Shown: piece by piece, positions 15,601 through 25,794 of the stretch | How positions within the stretch are numbered: the stretch's first letter is position 1 | How the letters are laid out: each line of letters opens with the position of its first letter | DNA from: Elysia chlorotica | Lineage: Eukaryota; Mollusca; Gastropoda; Plakobranchidae | DNA: 64,000 bases | Assembly (NCBI GenBank): GCA_003991915.1 | Contig: RQTK01000978.1 | Location: forward strand, 66,787-130,786 | Direction: 5' to 3' | Notes under the pieces: generated by a model | Databases searched by the model: none | What the model saw: the letters and a program-made list of their open reading frames with translations, nothing else | Told to the model about the DNA's origin: nothing | Program-made: the position numbers and the translations under genes

Positions 15601-18600
15601 AGCCTTTGACTTTCTCTGTTTCTCTGAAGGGGACTGTTCAGTAGAAAGAGAGTTTTTTGTTCCTGCAGAACCCTGTCCTAACCTATCCAGGGATGAGACA
15701 CTGGCAGATTTAGTCTCTGAAGACACAGACTCCTTCCCACTTTCACTAGCAGAGTCACGACTTGTCGTCATGGACAGGGGAGTGGCAACTGGAGATTCCT
15801 CTGATGCCACAACATGGTCGAAACTCAGCTGGAGACCATCCTGCTCCCATGAAAAACAATCCTCGCTGTCAATCTTGCTTATGCTCTCCGGGGAGTCGAG
15901 GTCCTCTATAAACTCAGCATCTACAGGGCGACTGGTTGTGCTGAGTAGGGTGAGGTTACTACTGCCAGATTTTCCCTTGCCCTTAGATTCACTTCCAGAG
16001 CGGTCTTTCGGTGTTTTCACAATGTCACTGTCATTGGCCACGGCAGTAGATTGAATACTTTCAATATGGGTTATTGCTTCCACATGAGTGAGAGGACTAT
16101 CATCTTCATGGTAAGTCACTTCTCCAACTGAATTAGATTTTGAATCTCTTTTCTCTGAATGTTTTGCAGATTTTGTAATGGCATGAACACTGAGTTTTGC
16201 TCCCTCGTTTGAGCTATTACTGCTTGATCTAGAATAGTGCCTATAACGACAATCTGTTACCGCAGCAGCTGATTTTTCATTGTTAGCCTTAGAATTTAAC
16301 GAATTATTATTCATAGGTTTCACATGGGCAGAAGAGTCATTGTCTGTGATTGTAGCATCTCGTGGAATGGTTGGGGACTCCGGGGCCTCTGGTGAATGAG
16401 GAGGGCATGGATCCATTTCACCCTCATTGATATTAAGTGAAGTGTAATCCGTGTCACCCCCTGCTCCCAGATGGAGGGCAGAGTTGTGCATATGACCCAT
16501 AACCTCAGAGAGGGGGGACTCTGGCGTAGTAGCATGGTAGCGGACTTCAAGAAACTCTTCACTCTCGTCTTGGTCTGAAGTGAAGTTTGTAATGCCCATG
16601 GTAGGAGAGAGCTTCTTGTTGCACTGATTGCAAGATTGCAGTAAACCACTCTCCAGCATGCCTAGTAAACAAAGAATAGAGTTAGCAAAAATTTTTAAGT
16701 TTTATCAAAACCTGTACATGACATATATGTGATGATGAGAACATAGAATAAAGAAAAAGGTTACATAATTTTTTTTTTCAATCAGACATCTTAATACAAA
16801 ATGTGATTGAGTTTGCCTTCGGCATACAATTTTTTGAATGGTTTCATTTTTGCACTATGTATACCAACAACTGCACTTTTAATAAATAGCACATCAAGTG
16901 AAAAAAAATGCTTTTTGTTACAAGCACAGTTAGACAATTAAAGCTTACTAAGAAGTTTTTTTTTTTTTTTGAAAAAATGAGAATGAAAAAACATTTTTTC
17001 TAATAAAAGCATAAAAAATGAAATGTGATTTGAAATCATCAGATGCCTTTAAGTATGCAAATGACTTAAAACTTGGAATTTTATGTTTATTAGGTATACA
17101 GCAGCTCTAGGAAAATAAAAAAAAGTGCAAAGTTGTAAACAGGGGGAATATCTATAAATATGATCAACTAAACCTAAGTGTCAGAACAGAGTTTAGTGGG
17201 GAAAAAAAAATAGGCATAGCGCAGCTCTAAAAGTGACAAAGTACACAACATGTCAGCATTTTTGGTCTTTAAGTCTTCACTAGACACAAATTTGACTGAC
17301 CATTATGAAATGAGAAAACAGAAACAATCACAGAACACGGAATCTACCTGGAAATAGTGACACAAGGCTCAAAAGATTTTGACTTAGCCGCTCTACTGGT
17401 GAGCCAAAGAAAAGAACCTGTCAAATTATAAAAAAAATAGAACAATCTGATTAGAGGAAGAATCTGAGTAAAATATATATAGGTTGGTGACGTTTCCTCT
17501 ATTTCATATGGCTCAAATACAGTAAGTCAATTAGGTTTAGCGAAAAGCAGGATGTAAATGAGAGAAATTCCTTTACTTTTAATTTTAAAACATTCAAATA
17601 ATTTTTTCCCATTTTGTGCTTCAATTTAAATATATTAAAATAGACTTACAAAAGAATGGTTTGATGGTTGTTTCTTATCTTCGCCCACTGGAATAATGAA
17701 TTGTATATAATTTTTTTCCCATTTCATTCCTAACTTTAGTACTTACACGTCTTTCTAACAACAGCAACTTAAAAAGAACAATGATTTTGTGCTTGTATAA
17801 AATCACAAGATCTCTCACTGGCAGACCTGAAAAACAAAATTCAATATCTTTGTATGTTTTCCAAAAATCTTGTCGAATATTTACAAAGTGCTGTTGAAAG
17901 CTGGTTCATTTAAGAAAAATTATACATCGAATAAACTAACCAACGGTAATATAGATTTTTTTTTTTAATAGAAATTCCCTTTCTTGTCATGTTAAAAAAA
18001 TAAAGACCAAATTTTATGTTTGTAACAATGATTTGATTCCTGAAAAATAATTTATTGAAAGAAACCAACAACAAAAACGACTACACATCAAAAACAGGAC
18101 TGTTCTTAACACTTTTTAAAAATAGAGTAAATATTTACTTTTATCATGAAATAAATAATGGAAAGGCTAACCCAAGAAAACTTGAGTCCCTTGCAGAAGA
18201 ATTTGAGTCAATGAAGAATTCAAATTTTTGTATGTTTGCTCTAGAAGAGCAACTTGGCTGAAGTCTCTTTCATCAAAATATGCATGGGTTATCAGCTCCA
18301 ACTTGGCCTTTATTAATCCAAACAATGGCTTGTGAAGGCAAAAGATAAGACATTTATACATTAACGCAATAAGAAAAATTTCACATATGTAGTGCTACAG
18401 AAGCTACAAAATTAATAAATACATAGATGACGTCATACATTATGATGTGAATTCAAAAAATAATCGTGTAGAAAAATGCCATAAAAATGGGGTATATCAA
18501 TTATTTTTTTACCTAGTAGTATGGCACAGGTCTATTGAACTTTCTAGTGTAAATTATTTCCTCTATGTTATCAATGAAAGGTAACATTTTATGGATGTCG

Positions 18601-21600
18601 ATATCTTTGGAAAAATTTTTTTCCACAAAATTTTAATGGCGAAATATAATATTTAAACTGTCAGAACAGCATTAATTTAAGTTGTTTCTTTTGGGGAAAT
18701 AGCTTTAGATGAAAAATTTAAGCTGCAAATGGAAAAGACCAATCAGGACTCCAAAATGCATTTCAGTTAAACATAAGCTTCAAATTTAACAGATAATTTT
18801 GAGTTGATTATGTTATATATTCCAGCTCAAGTACATTAGAAAAAAAAAGAGTTATGCACAAATCAATGACGCAAAACTAAAAGGAAGAGAAATATCTTTT
18901 ACATACCAATTTACTTAGGACGCACACACTTTTTTGCACTGTGCTTCGAGTAACATCTGCAGTTCTGTTGATTAAATCCTGGAAAAGGAAATACTTACAT
19001 AGAAGGATGTGCTTATGTTTCTCATGGCCTTTAATTAGCTATGAGAAAAAAAATTTTGTTGTGAAACAATTAATTGACAATCAGGCAGAATAGCCAAATT
19101 TTAAGTTTAATTTTAAGACATTTTTATGGTGCAAATTTCCATTCTACGAAATAATGAAAAAATTATACCTCAGAATAGAAATCTCACAGAGCAAAATTTA
19201 AATTGGAAAAAACTGTTTGCATGATGCAAAAATTATGACTTTTTTTTTTAAACCAAAGACTTACTTTTGCATCCATTTGCCTATAACATGAAACTCCATA
19301 GACAGTTTCCACACAATGTTTCCTTCCGGGTAAAACAAAGTAGACGGTATCTACAAAGAAAAGGATAACAAAATACAGTTATTTATAAAGAAAAAAAAAG
19401 GTTCTTGCTTTATAAAACATTTCAATTCAAAATTTAACATTGCTACACGCATTCTGGAATGACACTGAAATCTTGTCAAGAACAACACTGTGGGAAAAAT
19501 TACTTTCTGGAAAATGAGTACATCTTCACTCAGACAAAAAGAAAAGCCCTTCAGTGCTATACTGAACAGAACCCATGTATGGACGCAGTGCTTGGATAAT
19601 TTGAACAACAATAAAAAAAACAAAAAAAAAACAACCCACAAGGCAACAGAAAACTTAACAACACACACAGACAATCATCCTGACTTAAGAAAACATTACA
19701 GTGTACTTTTGTTGTCATTTTTTTTAAATTTAAAGCTATTTTAGTATTTATTGACAACTTGTATCCTTTAAAAGGAGCTGTGGGAAACACTAATAGTGAT
19801 GAATGTTCACCCTAATATCATAAGATTGATAAAAGGGTTGTATGTCGGACAGGAGGCTGCAGTAAGGGTGGAGTGTGGAACATAAAATGTATTCCCTATT
19901 CGCAAAGACAAGGCTGCATCTCTTCTGTTTGTATACCAAGAACACGATCCAAGATATAATCTTTTTAATGAGCCTTGCATACAAGGATCCCAGGACTTAA
20001 ACTAAGGGACCTGAGATACGCTGATGACACTGCACTGCTCTCTACAACCCCTGGAGGTCTTGACAAGCTGGTCCACACAGTTAAAGAGCACAGAGAAAAG
20101 AAAAGACTGTTGAATGTTAATAAAACAAAAATTGTCAACATCGACAAGTGCACCTCTGTTGCAGATGTGATAGTAAATGGAGAAAAGGTGGAGCATGTAG
20201 ACCACTTTGAATACCTAGGTTCTAGGATTGACGGAGACAGCAAATGTTCAGAGGATATAAATTTATAAAAGGATATCAAAAACCCTGGCACAAATGAAAA
20301 GACTTGAGAAACCCTGAAAGGAAAACAACAAAAAGCAAAACTGAAAATCATAAGATCTTGCATAATCCCCATTGCCACATATGTATGTGAAGGTTGGACA
20401 ATTACAAACATGGATGATAAAAAACTGTCTTCTTTAGAATTTAAATGCTACAGAAAAACGCTTAGAGTTCCATGGACAGCACACAGAAGAAATGACGATA
20501 TACTATTAAGAACTTTTAAGATCAAACCAAATTGGCTTTTGCATACAACCAAAGAAAGAAAACTTTTGGACACCTGAAAAGACATGAAAGTTTGGAAAGA
20601 CATATATCTAGATGCAAAGCCAGGGGCAAAGCGAGGACCGGGAGACCTACAAGAAAGTGGATGAATGACATCAGCGACTGGCTACAAAGGAGGCCCAGCA
20701 AGGCAGGAAGGATCGCTCAAGACAAAGTTCTAACTCTTCAGGCAGATTGTATGGGAGGCTACGTTTGACACTACCGACAAGGCAGTATGATAATGGTGAT
20801 GATAATCTTTTCATAAAGAACAATTCATTTTACTTTCTAAAACTTTTTTTTTTATTGATATACACATACATGTATCTCTTATTTTATTGGTAGCAAACTT
20901 ACCCTTTTCATAGTTATGAGCACCATCAGGCAAGGCTAGAGACGGTATGTGTTTCCACTCCTCTGGAATTTCATGACTTTCATAAGAATTGCCCTCAATA
21001 AGAGGAGGATAGGAAAATTCCACCTGAAAAGAATTATATGGGAAGTTCAATTTTGAAATGATTCTGCGCAATATTATACTGTTTTGTTTTTTTACTAAGA
21101 CTTAAAAGATTTAAAAAAAGAAATATCTGTAACACCATAAGACAACCTAAGCTAGTTTGATCGCATCCATTTTGACTAGAGAGCTATGATATTTACAGTT
21201 AGTTCTCAATATAACTATAACTACATGAAAAGTACACATTTCTTAAAGTATTGGATCCACAAGAGGTAATATTGATGTACAATTCTCATCATTGTAATTC
21301 ACAACATGAACAAATATATTTGCAGTTAGTTTTGTCTATATTGCTTTTTCATGAAAATGTATGGATTTAGCTTACTGTATTGATTTGTTAACATCATGGT
21401 TTTCAATTCCTTCTAAATCATGAATGATTTTAAAAGTATTAATTAGTGTGCTGTGTCCCTTCGGCGGTTATCTATAGGCCTAATAGTGTTCGTACACCTT
21501 TGACTTTGCACATAAGCTTTCAGACAGTCAAAACATCAAGCTGGTTTTTATAGTTTTTATTTGAAGTTCACATGTTATTCAATAAAAATATAATTCTAAA

Positions 21601-21854
21601 TGGATCTAGATATAGATCTAGATGCAGTAAATATATTTTTAACTCACAAGCAGAAATCTAAGTATTTTGTCATCTCAGTTGGTTAATACCCTAACGCATC
21701 TCATTTCTAAAATACTTGCAATATTTTGTATAAGATGGGACAGGACATTATACAAAAAGGTAGCAATAGGAAGCCATTCAGTTAGGTTGCATACCTGACA
21801 CCCTTTCTTGTGATGGAATCCAACAACAATTACATGAAGAACAGGTTCCTCCAT
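9466..21854 (-). CDS. AVL9: AVL9 homologue, late secretory pathway DENN-type protein (14 exons, complete)
   Basis: AVL9 is a conserved DENN-superfamily protein of the late secretory pathway, needed in yeast for post-Golgi export. The rebuilt protein has 867 residues (2604 coding bases including stop). The N-terminus LHVIVVGFHHKKGCQV, then EFSYPPLI, ALPDGAHNYE, GVSCYRQM, QKSVCVLSKLPLFG and LITHAYFDERDFSQ follow the family order. The C-terminal half has YPLAIFTKGC, VRSFLIGATNVLFKQ, TTADLRFAEYLV, EWEGSDEWIRAQF, VVQTGKYVVQTGKVVG and GAFSSAKSAVSGWFSSW. All 13 junctions are GT-AG and keep frame. Residues about 225-605 (exon 8) are low-complexity Ser/acidic sequence, about 200 residues more than in the vertebrate protein. 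The start ATG (21854-21852) is the Met nearest the conserved N-terminus. Intron 2 contains an antisense LINE remnant. Confidence in family and structure is very high. Confidence 0.95.
10483..10571 (-). CDS. AVL9: AVL9 exon 13
   Basis: Residues 781 (split)-810; ALQSSEQGRRINAAVVQTGK then YVVQTGKVV. Acceptor tatttag, donor G|GTGAGT. Confidence 0.92.
11937..12051 (-). CDS. AVL9: AVL9 exon 12
   Basis: Residues 743 (split)-780; QKLMEDFGSSFVSAWKTT and NNFRHWQNGDYPGIKEMPT. Donor GG|GTATGT. Confidence 0.92.
13160..13240 (-). CDS. AVL9: AVL9 exon 11
   Basis: Residues 716 (split)-742; EWEGSDEWIRAQFKHYLNC. Acceptor after a T-rich tract, donor A|GTAAGC. Confidence 0.92.
13686..13821 (-). CDS. AVL9: AVL9 exon 10
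   Basis: Residues 671-715; DKELQRLLSLTTADLRFAEY, then LVQVTAERPGDMYDGT. Donor G|GTAATA. Confidence 0.92.
14256..14390 (-). CDS. AVL9: AVL9 exon 9
   Basis: Forty-five codons, phase 0; residues 626-670, QPYLSLQYHDILTDVNVRSF and LIGATNVLFKQRRQ. Confidence 0.92.
15433..16661 (-). CDS. AVL9: AVL9 exon 8 (large Ser/acidic-rich exon)
   Basis: The exon is 1229 bases, residues 217-625. Its ends are conserved (FPGMLESGL at the left, ELGYPLAIFTK at the right). The roughly 380 residues between are rich in Ser, Thr, Asp, Glu and Lys, with no domain recognised, and look intrinsically disordered. The basic patch SEKQRKSKAIRDKL and VNAKGKKEDLQVVVPKKK lie near its end. Acceptor tactag, donor AAG|GTTGGT. Confidence 0.93.
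17348..17417 (-). CDS. AVL9: AVL9 exon 7
   Basis: Residues 193-215; VLFFGSPVERLSQNLLSLVS, then LFPG across the junction. Donor G|GTAGAT. Confidence 0.9.
17747..17826 (-). CDS. AVL9: AVL9 exon 6
   Basis: Residues 166 (split)-192; LPVRDLVILYKHKIIVLFK followed by a Leu-rich helix LLLLERR. Acceptor tttttcag, donor CGT|GTAAGT. Confidence 0.9.
18172..18328 (-). CDS. AVL9: AVL9 exon 5
   Basis: Residues 114-165; PLFGLIKAKLELITHAYF, DERDFSQ and LNSSLTQ match the family. Donor G|GTTAGC. Confidence 0.93.
18907..18978 (-). CDS. AVL9: AVL9 exon 4
   Basis: Twenty-four codons, phase 0 on both sides; residues 90-113 with DVTRSTVQKSVCVLSKL. Donor TTG|GTATGT. Confidence 0.9.
19265..19350 (-). CDS. AVL9: AVL9 exon 3
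   Basis: Acceptor ctttgtag, donor AAA|GTAAGT; residues 61 (split)-89, DTVYFVLPG and VYGVSCYRQMDAK. Too short to show as a long open frame but fixed by phase and homology. Confidence 0.9.
19975..20805 (+). mobile_element. RTE-like LINE remnant in AVL9 intron 2
   Basis: A degraded 3' part of a non-LTR retrotransposon, antisense to the host gene. Three reading frames together give the reverse transcriptase core LRYADDTALL, then NVNKTKIVNI, HFEYLGSRIDGD, EGWTITNMDDKKLSSLEFKC, LRVPWTAHRRN and the C-terminal FGHLKRHESLERHI and TGRPTRKWMNDI. This order is typical of RTE/BovB-type elements. It carries frameshifts and stops, so it is dead. Its 3' end runs into an ATG/GAT-type simple tail (about 20785-20805), usual for RTE elements. 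Confidence 0.82.
20903..21023 (-). CDS. AVL9: AVL9 exon 2
   Basis: Acceptor cttttcag, donor G|GTAAGT; residues 21-60. Contains EFSYPPLIEG, PEEWKHIPSLALPDGAHNY. Confidence 0.93.
21795..21854 (-). CDS. AVL9: AVL9 exon 1 (start)
   Basis: Twenty codons from ATG, residues 1-20, MEEPVLHVIVVGFHHKKGCQ; donor CAG|GTATGC. This is the beta-strand opening of the uDENN part. Confidence 0.92.
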
Positions 21855-22629
21855 GTTAAGGATGTAATAAAGATCTATATATATTATTCTCAACAGTGCA
21901 GATGAACCTCTCGAACAGAACAAGATCTTAATCTAATTTGTTTCACGAGTAATCTGAAAGATGACTGGGTTACTTTGATATAAAAAATTGATTAGCATAG
22001 GTCGATTTACTAAGAGGGTAAATGGACGTGGAACAGTGCCTCGGTTACCATTTTCAAGTGCGTTAACATAATGTACGACCGATGCGTGAATCTAATCATT
22101 ATAGCCATTTTATCAAAATGTCCCTTAAAAATCAGATAGACTACATTATAAATACTAGATCTAGATCTACATCTGATCTGGCCCAAAAATTTAGGGAGTC
22201 GTGGAGAGTTGTAGGAGCCTCCCCTCTAGACCTGTGAGGTTTGTTATGTTGACGTCCTGATTGCCAGTGTTTTCGAAGTTTAAATGTCGAAAGTTGATTA
22301 TTCTATTTTAACAGCTGTTTTTCTAGTGATAAGATCCCAAACTGTTCATGTTAACTTATTATTAATATTTAATAGTATACATTATGTAAATTAAGGGCAA
22401 ACATAAGAAAATTATGATTTATTAGAACGTAATTTATCTTCTGGTATCGCAACGCAATTAAGAAAAAAATTGACATTCTGTTGTTCAACTATCCAAGTTG
22501 GTTAAAAAAAAACACAATGAGCAAGAATCCGTGATCTTATCATCTTGGTGTCCGAGATACGGGTTACGGATCCGATGGGGCGTTAAAGCAAGGTTTTAAT
22601 CACATGCTATTTTGCTTTATCTATATATA
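21855..22629. other. AVL9 upstream region
   Basis: Non-coding, with likely promoter. It includes an AGATCTAGATCTA patch at about 22155-22180 and a TGACGTC at 22250-22256. No TATA box could be assigned. Confidence 0.45.
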
Positions 22630-22983
22630 ATTATTGTTGGAGCCAATGAGTAGACGACCTGCTGTTCGGAATTGGTGTTTACTTCACATCAGCACAGTGA
22701 TGTCTTCAGTCAGTCAGGGTTCCTTCTCTTTCCAGAGGTTGGATGCAGTGGTCTTCCATCTTTTTCATTTTTGCACAATCTCGAAGCACTCGTTGATTTT
22801 CATTTCAGTAGAGTCCTTCACATTCTTGACCCAACTTATCCACCTCCTTCCTCTATATCTCGTGCCTTCCACAATACCATCTACAATCTTCTTCTGCAAT
22901 GAACGGTGCCTTCTTTCACGTCCGCAATATTTAATTGTTCCTCTCTTTCACTGTTTTGAGGAGCTGTTTCAGTTGACATAATT

Positions 22984-22986
<3 letters not shown>
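22630..22986 (-). mobile_element. Probable LINE 3'-end fragment
   Basis: On the minus strand, frame-shifted pieces (RGRRWISWVKNVKDSTEMKI, NECFEIVQK, KRWKTTASNLWKEKEP) resemble the Trp-rich C-terminal tail of endonuclease-bearing non-LTR elements. Weak and broken. It is interrupted at 22987 by a flanked insertion. Confidence 0.4.

Positions 22987-23046
<60 letters not shown>
22987..23046. repeat. (CT)n microsatellite
   Basis: Thirty perfect units; on the minus strand it forms the GA tail of the inserted element. Confidence 0.97.
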
Positions 23047-23049
<3 letters not shown>

Positions 23050-23309
23050 TCTCTCTCCCTGTCTGTGTCTCTCTCACCCCTGCATTCACATTGGTTTTTC
23101 TGAGGTTGTTATTGTTTTCGTTTTGTCTTGTTTTGCTCTTTGTTGTTAAATTCTCTAGTTTTCCGTTCTTGTCGTTGTTGCTGTTTTCTTTTACATGGAT
23201 TAACATGCACTTAGCCAGACAGTTGACTGGGAGCGCAAAGGTTCTGGTGCAATCTGAGTCATATGCCACAGACTGCTAGACAAATGTCAGTATCCTTTGT
23301 TTTAAAAAA
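22987..23309 (-). mobile_element. 323-bp insertion with GA-repeat tail, flanked by a 31-bp direct repeat
   Basis: The stretch lies between two perfect copies of a 31-base sequence starting ttgaggagctgtttcag (22956-22986 and 23310-23340). On the minus strand it has about 260 bases of unique sequence followed by a (GA)n tail of about 60 bases. This looks like a retroposed element with a microsatellite tail and target-site duplication. Related copies lie at 24143-24332 and 24474-24735. No tRNA or 5S head is obvious. Confidence 0.65.
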
Positions 23310-24142
23310 TTGAGGAGCTGTTTCAGTTGACATAATTATAGTATAATAGTATTTCAAGGTTTGTTTTCCTTTCTTTGTAAGATGATCTTGTTATTTTTTA
23401 TAAATTGACATCTCCAGTGCATCTATTCGTCTTTCTGTATCCGCAGTCACAGTCCAAGTTCACACCCATACATAAAGGTCGATCAACTATAACATTCATT
23501 TGCTTAGCCTTAGTCTTGCTTTCATTCTATTCAGTATGATGGTCAGTAATGAAAACTGAGGTTCTTGATTCTTCTAGGATGTATAATGTTTTATATATTT
23601 CATTACACATTTCAATTAAAGTTTTTACAACGAAGTTATTGAAAAGTATAAGCATCTCTGTTGTTATGCTTTTATGCCACACGCTTTTCCTGATAACACC
23701 ATAGTTAGTGCATGTTCACTTTCATGCTCCAAACTAATCTTAAGACAGCTAATGTTTTACACAGGCTAGGGGTTTCTTTCTTTGAATGGTAAAAGCATGA
23801 AAATTGTGTATACAAAGGTCGGTTAAAAGTGAATTATAAATACAACAGTTTAAAAGAAGTAGGATTATCACAGTTAAGTTTTACCCTAAAATTTATTAAA
23901 TACATCAATGTCTTTTAGAAACCTTAGTATGCGCTGAGGACTAACATCAGTAAATATTCGTTCTAGTGGTTTGGAAGCTAGTTGTAGTTTTCTTTCCCGG
24001 TGAAATATTGGACAAACAACCTTGAACAAGTACATGTAGGGCCTACTATGGTTTCTTTACACTTATTTCATCAATACATCTGTGTGTGTGTGTGCCTATT
24101 TAGCTCTAAATATTTCCCTATCTATCTATCTATCTATCTACT

Positions 24143-24332
24143 CTCACCCCTGCATTCACATTGGTTTTTCTGAGGTTGTTATTGTTTTCGTTTTGTCTTG
24201 TTTTGCTCTTTGTTGTTAAATTCTCTAGTTTTCCGTTCTTGTCGTTGTTGCTTTTTCTTTTACATGGATTAACATGCACTTAGCCAGACAGTTGACTGGG
24301 AGCGCAAAGTTCTGGTGCAATCTGAGTCATAT
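24143..24332 (-). repeat. Second copy of the 22987-23309 repeat, cut by a gap
   Basis: Nearly identical to 23073-23262 from ctctcacccctgcattcac to the CTGAGTCATAT end, where the N run starts. It is preceded by a (TATC)n tract instead of (CT)n. Confidence 0.85.
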
Positions 24333-24424
24333 NNNNNNNNNNNNNNNNNNNNNNNNNNNNNNNNNNNNNNNNNNNNNNNNNNNNNNNNNNNNNNNNNNNN
24401 NNNNNNNNNNNNNNNNNNNNNNNN
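24333..24424. other. Assembly gap (92 N)
   Basis: Run of N between two copies of the same repeat, next to a (CT)n tract. Confidence 0.99.
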
Positions 24425-24476
<52 letters not shown>

Positions 24477-24735
24477 TCTCTCTCCCTGTCTGTGTCTCTC
24501 TCACCCCTGCATTCACATTGGTTTTTCTGAGGTTGTTATTGTTTTCGTTTTGTCTTGTTTTGCTCTTTGTTGTTAAATTCTCTAGTTTTCCGTTCTTGTC
24601 GTTGTTGCTATTTTCTTTTACATGGATTAACATGCACTTAGCCAGACAGTTGACTGGGAGCGCAAATGTTCTGGTGCAATCTGAGTCATATGCCACAGAC
24701 TGCTAGAAAAATGTCAGTAACCTTTGTTTTAAAAA
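24425..24735 (-). repeat. Third copy of the 22987-23309 repeat with its (CT)n tract
   Basis: (CT)n at 24425-24473 is followed by the same sequence as 23047-23300 with only a few differences. It ends in a partial tandem repeat of atgtcag..acctttgtttt. Confidence 0.85.
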
Positions 24736-25027
24736 TGTCAGCTACCTTTGTTTTAACTTTACTTTGATCATTTTCGAGACAATTTTTTTACGTCTGAATA
24801 TGCGATGATAAGCAGGAGCCTCATAAAGACCCTATCAAGAATAAGCTTTTTGAACTTATTTGCCATGTAATGTTTGTTTAAACGTACTGTTGGGTTTACA
24901 CTAGGTTGAACATTGACGTTTCAAAAAGTGTCTTATGGAGAAGTAAAGAGTCGATTCTAAATTCAGATTGGATGATGGTATAGACCCCAAATTACCTTTT
25001 ATAAAGAACACAATTTGAACCTCCTTA

Positions 25028-25103
25028 TCATGATGATCATCAATATTATCACGATCATCTTCATTTTCATCATGATTATTGTCACTATGATCATTATCAT
25101 CAA

Positions 25104-25143
<40 letters not shown>
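25028..25143. repeat. ATC/GAT-rich tract with (GAT)n
   Basis: Interrupted ATC units on the left change to pure GAT units at 25106-25143, so the tract itself can fold back. Confidence 0.9.
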
Positions 25144-25144
<1 letters not shown>

Positions 25145-25354
25145 CCACACTTTGGGTTGGTTTGTTTATTGAAGTTACATTATAAAAGGTATTTTGAAAT
25201 ATCCTAACGTGTTTGCTAATCTGATATATGCCAAACAATGAAGTAACGTTGAATTTTTATTTATAGCATAGTTATACTCACTCAATGTAAATGATCATAA
25301 TAAATACCATATTAGCTACAAATTTTAACATATAGAATTACGCCGTAGTCGAAA
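25145..25354 (+). repeat. Left arm of a 210-bp inverted repeat
   Basis: Reverse complement of 25585-25794 with one difference noticed (cataGtta against cataAtta). It abuts a GAT/ATC-rich tract at 25028-25143. Confidence 0.95.
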
Positions 25355-25584
25355 AGAACTTATGGCGATAGTTTTATTTTTTAATTAATTAGACCAAGCT
25401 ACATAGCTAGCTTATATTTACTTAACCCGAAACCAATAATTATCTTGCAAAGTGCATTATTTTAGAAATCTAGATTGTGTTGTATTTTCATCTAAAATAA
25501 AGATTCTCTTTGTACTGATAATATTTATTCATGGTTTGAATGTTTTTTATAAGCTGACGATGACGACAACGGCAATGAAGATGG

Positions 25585-25794
25585 TTTCGACTACGGCGTA
25601 ATTCTATATGTTAAAATTTGTAGCTAATATGGTATTTATTATGATCATTTACATTGAGTGAGTATAATTATGCTATAAATAAAAATTCAACGTTACTTCA
25701 TTGTTTGGCATATATCAGATTAGCAAACACGTTAGGATATTTCAAAATACCTTTTATAATGTAACTTCAATAAACAAACCAACCCAAAGTGTGG
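25585..25794 (-). repeat. Right arm of the 210-bp inverted repeat
   Basis: Pairs with 25145-25354. The spacer 25355-25584 is AT-rich, holds no reading frame of note and is not itself repeated in the window. Confidence 0.95.

Larger units (their letters stand above)
9639..19264. other. AVL9 introns 3-13
   Basis: Introns between the listed exons (longest 10572-11936, 12052-13159 and 14391-15432) are AT-rich and hold no other gene that I can see. Intron 12 has a short GC-richer patch at about 11085-11175 of unknown nature. A TGACGTCA lies at 18428-18435 in intron 4. Confidence 0.6.

Noticed and set aside
15434-16054. 206-codon plus-strand frame
   Set aside because: Shadow of AVL9 exon 8, which has conserved borders, splice sites and correct phase on the minus strand.
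25028-25143. CRISPR-like array
   Set aside because: Repeats are trinucleotides without spacers; a plain microsatellite.
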